Source of the DNA: JANMDR01 sp031409495
GTDB lineage: Bacteria > Pseudomonadota > Gammaproteobacteria > Burkholderiales > Usitatibacteraceae
Length of the DNA stretch: 8,153 nucleotides
Assembly (NCBI GenBank): GCA_031409495.1
Contig: JANNXI010000067.1
Span: 1 to 8,153, forward strand
Reading direction: 5' to 3'
Shown here: positions 6,225 to 8,153 of the stretch, one piece after another
How the letters are laid out: each line of letters starts with the position of its first letter
How positions within the stretch are numbered: position 1 is the first letter of the stretch
Notes under the pieces: generated by a model
Seen by the model: the letters and a program-made list of their open reading frames with translations, nothing else
The model's database searches: none
Told to the model about the DNA's origin: nothing
Made by a program: the position numbers and the translations under genes

Positions 6225-6826
6225 GAACGGCTGCCGTGTAGGGTTTCAACCAACTTTACGCCCTGCTGCTCCATATCCACCACCAACACGTCTACTTTGG
6301 CGCGGAAGTGTCGATAAAAAATCATCGCGGGCACGGCCACGCCGATACCGAACGCAGTGTTGTAAAGCGCCACCGAAATACCGTGCGCTAATTGCGCTGG
6401 ATTAGCGCCTGTACCGGTGGTCGAGCCGAAAATTTCGATCATGCCGATAACCGTACCGAACAGCCCCAGTAGCGGCGCTACAGACGCTATCGTGCCCAAT
6501 CCAGTTAAGAATCGCTCTAGGTCCACTAATACCGCGCGACCAGCTTCTTCCATCGATTCTTTCATCACTTCGCGCGAGCTTTTTACGTTTACCAAGCCAG
6601 CCGCAAACACACGGCCTAGCAGTGAATTGCTTTGCAGCTTCGCAATAAGTTCAGCCGACAAACCCTGCGCCCGGTAGGCCTGCACCGTATCGCCAAAAAG
6701 TGACGGTGGCAAAATTAAAGAACGACGCAATGAATAAAAGCGTTCGCAAATAATCGCTAAGGCAGCAACGGAACAAAGAATAATCGGCCAAATGGGCCAG
6801 CCTGCAGCTTCGATAATTGAAAGCAA
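6221..6826 (-). CDS. exbB: ExbB/TolQ/MotA-family proton-channel subunit
   Basis: This polytopic inner-membrane protein forms the pentameric scaffold of the ExbB-ExbD motor. The 201 aa product has an N-terminal transmembrane helix (about 10-28, WPIWPIILCSVAALAIICE), a cytoplasmic domain (30-105), and the family signature GTIASVAPLLGLFGTVIGMIE (111-131) in the second helix. A third helix lies at about 150-171 (ISVALYNTAFGIGVAVPAMIFY). The start is a TTG (6826-6824). It is chosen because AGGAG (6837-6833) lies 6 nt upstream, the reading LLSIIEAAGWPIWP matches the family N-terminus, and no ATG is available nearby. It is the first gene of the operon, reading away from xseA across a 419 bp gap that contains paired DnaA boxes. 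No clear -35/-10 pair was identified for it. Confidence 0.95.
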   Translation of the reverse strand: MLSIIEAAGWPIWPIILCSVAALAIICERFYSLRRSLILPPSLFGDTVQAYRAQGLSAELIAKLQSNSLLGRVFAAGLVNVKSSREVMKESMEEAGRAVLVDLERFLTGLGTIASVAPLLGLFGTVIGMIEIFGSTTGTGANPAQLAHGISVALYNTAFGIGVAVPAMIFYRHFRAKVDVLVVDMEQQGVKLVETLHGSRS

Positions 6827-6978
6827 TTTGCTCTCCTAAAAATAAGGGTGAACAGCGTCAAACGAAACCGTAAGTTTACCTGACAGTTGCCCGATTCAGT
6901 AAGTCGTCATCAATGTTTGCGAAACACCGTGTGCGTTGTTGCACAGGACTATTGGCGCATCATGACAAGATGATGACG

Positions 6979-7003
6979 GTTATCCACAAAGCCTGTGGAT
7001 AAC
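6979..7003. promoter_or_regulatory. Head-to-head pair of perfect DnaA boxes
   Basis: TTATCCACA (6980-6988) and its exact reverse complement TGTGGATAA (6994-7002) match the consensus DnaA box at every position. They are separated by 5 bp, and with the flanking G and C they form 10 bp palindromic arms (6979-6988 and 6994-7003). A further near-match with one mismatch to TTWTNCACA, TGTTGCACA, lies at 6937-6945. The motif match is seen directly; DnaA binding is inferred from the consensus. Confidence 0.7.
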
Positions 7004-7050
7004 TCTGTGTGCAGGTGCAGGATGAAGCCGCTAAGTGCCCGAAAGTGCGG

Positions 7051-7090
7051 TACTTTTGCTAAAACGCTTATTTTTTAAGCATATTTATGG
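7051..7090. other. AT-rich stretch next to the DnaA boxes
   Basis: Forty bases contain only ten G or C. Within it GCTTA (7066-7070) and TAAGC (7076-7080) form a short inverted repeat around a T-run. It begins about 50 bp from the DnaA boxes, so it could be a DNA-unwinding element if this is an origin, or simply a promoter-rich segment. Confidence 0.35.
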
Positions 7091-7230
7091 CTTAGGCTTC
7101 ACACAAAAATGACTGATTAGTTCATCGCACAAGTCTCCGCAAAGTTGACTATCGCGTCATTTACGCCACCAGTGATTTCATTATCGAATTGCGTACCGAG
7201 GGACGCAGCGCTGCATTTATAAATTGACGG

Positions 7231-7239
7231 TGCTAGACT
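7231..7239 (+). promoter_or_regulatory. Candidate extended -10 box for a leaderless xseA transcript
   Basis: The sequence TGCTAGACT fits TGn followed by TAGACT, which matches TATAAT at four of six positions. It ends 6 bp before the A of the xseA ATG, the usual distance from a -10 box to a transcription start. No -35 of quality is seen at 16-18 bp, and there is no Shine-Dalgarno sequence between this box and the ATG. Confidence 0.3.
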
Positions 7240-7245
7240 ACCCCG

Positions 7246-8153
7246 ATGGAAAATTACGATTTATTCTCACCCCCTGTCGACAACAGATCCAAAGCCGCCG
7301 CCGCCCGAAATGCCGTCATTAGCGTCAGCGAACTCAATGCGCGCGCAAGACGCCTTTTAGAATCTGGCTTGGATGCAATGTGGATTGGTGGCGAGTTATC
7401 CAACGTCGTGCGCGCCGCATCCGGCCACTGGTATTTTTCGTTAAAAGACGCCAACGCACAAGTGCGCTGCGTGATGTTTCGCAACCGCGCCCAAAGCGTC
7501 GCATTCACTCCCACTAACGGCCTAGCGGTAGAAATTCGCGCTCTACCCTCAATTTATGAGCCGCGCGGTGACTTTCAATTGGGCGTTGAAAACATGCGCC
7601 GCGCGGGCCAAGCATCATTGTTCGAAGCCTTTGAAAAACTTAAAAACCAGTTAGCACTTGAAGGCTTATTTGACGCTGAGCAAAAGCGCGAAGCACCCCA
7701 CTTTGCGCGGGTTATCGGCGTAGTTACCTCCTTACAAGCAGCTGCATTGCGCGACGTGTTGGCTGTGTTTGCGCGCCGCGCACCGCACATCAAAATCATC
7801 ATTTATCCCACAGCCGTGCAAGGTGCGGGCGCATCAGAAGAAATCGCCAAAGCCATACGTGCAGCTGCCCATCAAAATATTTGCCAAACCCTAATCGTAT
7901 GCCGAGGCGGCGGCAGCATTGAAGATTTATGGGCGTTTAATGAAGAACCCGTCGCCCGCGCGTTAGCCCTACTGCGCGACAGCACCGACATGGTTTCGAT
8001 CAGCGGCGTCGGCCATGAAACTGATGTCACCATCGCCGATTTTGCCGCTGACATTCGCGCCGCCACACCCACTGCTGCAGCCGAGTTAGCCACACCCGAA
8101 CGCGCGCAATTGCTCGGCTGGCTACACAACACCAAAACCGAACTACAACGCGC
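7246..8153 (+). CDS. xseA: Exonuclease VII large subunit, N-terminal 302 codons (gene runs off the right edge)
   Basis: XseA is the catalytic subunit of exonuclease VII, which with several XseB small subunits degrades single-stranded DNA from both ends in repair and recombination. The frame is open from ATG 7246 to the window end. An N-terminal OB-fold DNA-binding domain (about 25-120) shows ISVSELN, the GGELSN...SGHWYFSLKD block (48-68) and YEPRGDFQL (104-112). The catalytic domain follows with GVVTSLQAAALRDVL (158-172), IYPTAVQGAGA (186-196), CRGGGSIEDLWAFN (219-232) and GVGHETDVTIADF (254-266), which include the conserved catalytic-site residues of the family. The C-terminal coiled-coil region is mostly outside the window. 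An in-frame TAG at 7234-7236 excludes an upstream start, and the ATG lacks a Shine-Dalgarno sequence. It is transcribed divergently from the exbB operon. Confidence 0.98.
   Translation, partial: MENYDLFSPPVDNRSKAAAARNAVISVSELNARARRLLESGLDAMWIGGELSNVVRAASGHWYFSLKDANAQVRCVMFRNRAQSVAFTPTNGLAVEIRALPSIYEPRGDFQLGVENMRRAGQASLFEAFEKLKNQLALEGLFDAEQKREAPHFARVIGVVTSLQAAALRDVLAVFARRAPHIKIIIYPTAVQGAGASEEIAKAIRAAAHQNICQTLIVCRGGGSIEDLWAFNEEPVARALALLRDSTDMVSISGVGHETDVTIADFAADIRAATPTAAAELATPERAQLLGWLHNTKTELQR

Larger units (their letters stand above)
6827..7245. promoter_or_regulatory. Divergent exbB/xseA intergenic region
   Basis: This 419 bp region has no credible gene; the best short frame, 29 codons from ATG 6912, has no ribosome binding site. 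In order along the plus strand it holds a CATCAT/ATGATG inverted repeat (6958-6963 and 6970-6975), two perfect inverted DnaA boxes (6980-7002), a 40 bp stretch of about 25% GC (7051-7090), and an extended -10-like box before xseA (7231-7239). It must carry the promoters of both divergent transcripts. Confidence 0.6.

Noticed and set aside
6912..7001. 29-codon plus-strand frame through the DnaA boxes
   Set aside because: No ribosome binding site; the palindrome explains the sequence better.
7254..8135. Minus-strand frames inside xseA
   Set aside because: They are antisense shadows of xseA, whose own frame carries every family motif.

Overview
The window looks like chromosomal DNA of a moderate-GC betaproteobacterium. 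The evidence is the gene order xseA / exbB-exbD-lpxK-Trm112-like-kdsB / adk / PPi-dependent phosphofructokinase / H+-pyrophosphatase, the beta-type protein sequences and the lipid A/KDO genes of a Gram-negative envelope. A pyrophosphate-dependent PFK next to a membrane H+-PPase suits methylotrophic or Nitrosomonadales-like lineages, but the exact taxon cannot be fixed from this sequence.

Layout. xseA (exonuclease VII large subunit) runs rightwards from 7246 and leaves the window at 8153. Everything to its left is on the minus strand. A 419 bp divergent intergenic region (6827-7245) separates xseA from a compact envelope operon at 6826-3724: exbB, exbD, lpxK, a 62-residue Trm112-like protein and kdsB, with junctions from a 4 nt overlap to a 24 bp gap. 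This operon joins a proton-driven inner-membrane motor with the lipid A 4'-kinase and the CMP-KDO synthetase. Next, at 3723-2330, lies about 1.4 kb with an unrecognised small membrane protein and an unrecognised soluble protein in tandem. They sit between kdsB and adk, which are often neighbours in related genomes, so this looks like an accessory insertion. After it come adk (2329-1661), pfp (1584-301) and the first 56 codons of hppA (168-1), still on the minus strand. pfp and hppA form a pyrophosphate-energy module, and a perfect 18 bp stem lies between them.

Most notable points. (1) Two perfect consensus DnaA boxes form a head-to-head palindrome in the exbB/xseA intergenic region, next to a 40 bp stretch of 25% GC. 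This is either a DnaA-responsive regulatory site or an origin-like element. (2) The kdsB-adk interval holds two genes of unknown function. (3) xseA lacks a Shine-Dalgarno sequence but has an extended -10-like box placed so that transcription could start at its ATG. No CRISPR array, tRNA, rRNA, insertion sequence or integrase was seen.
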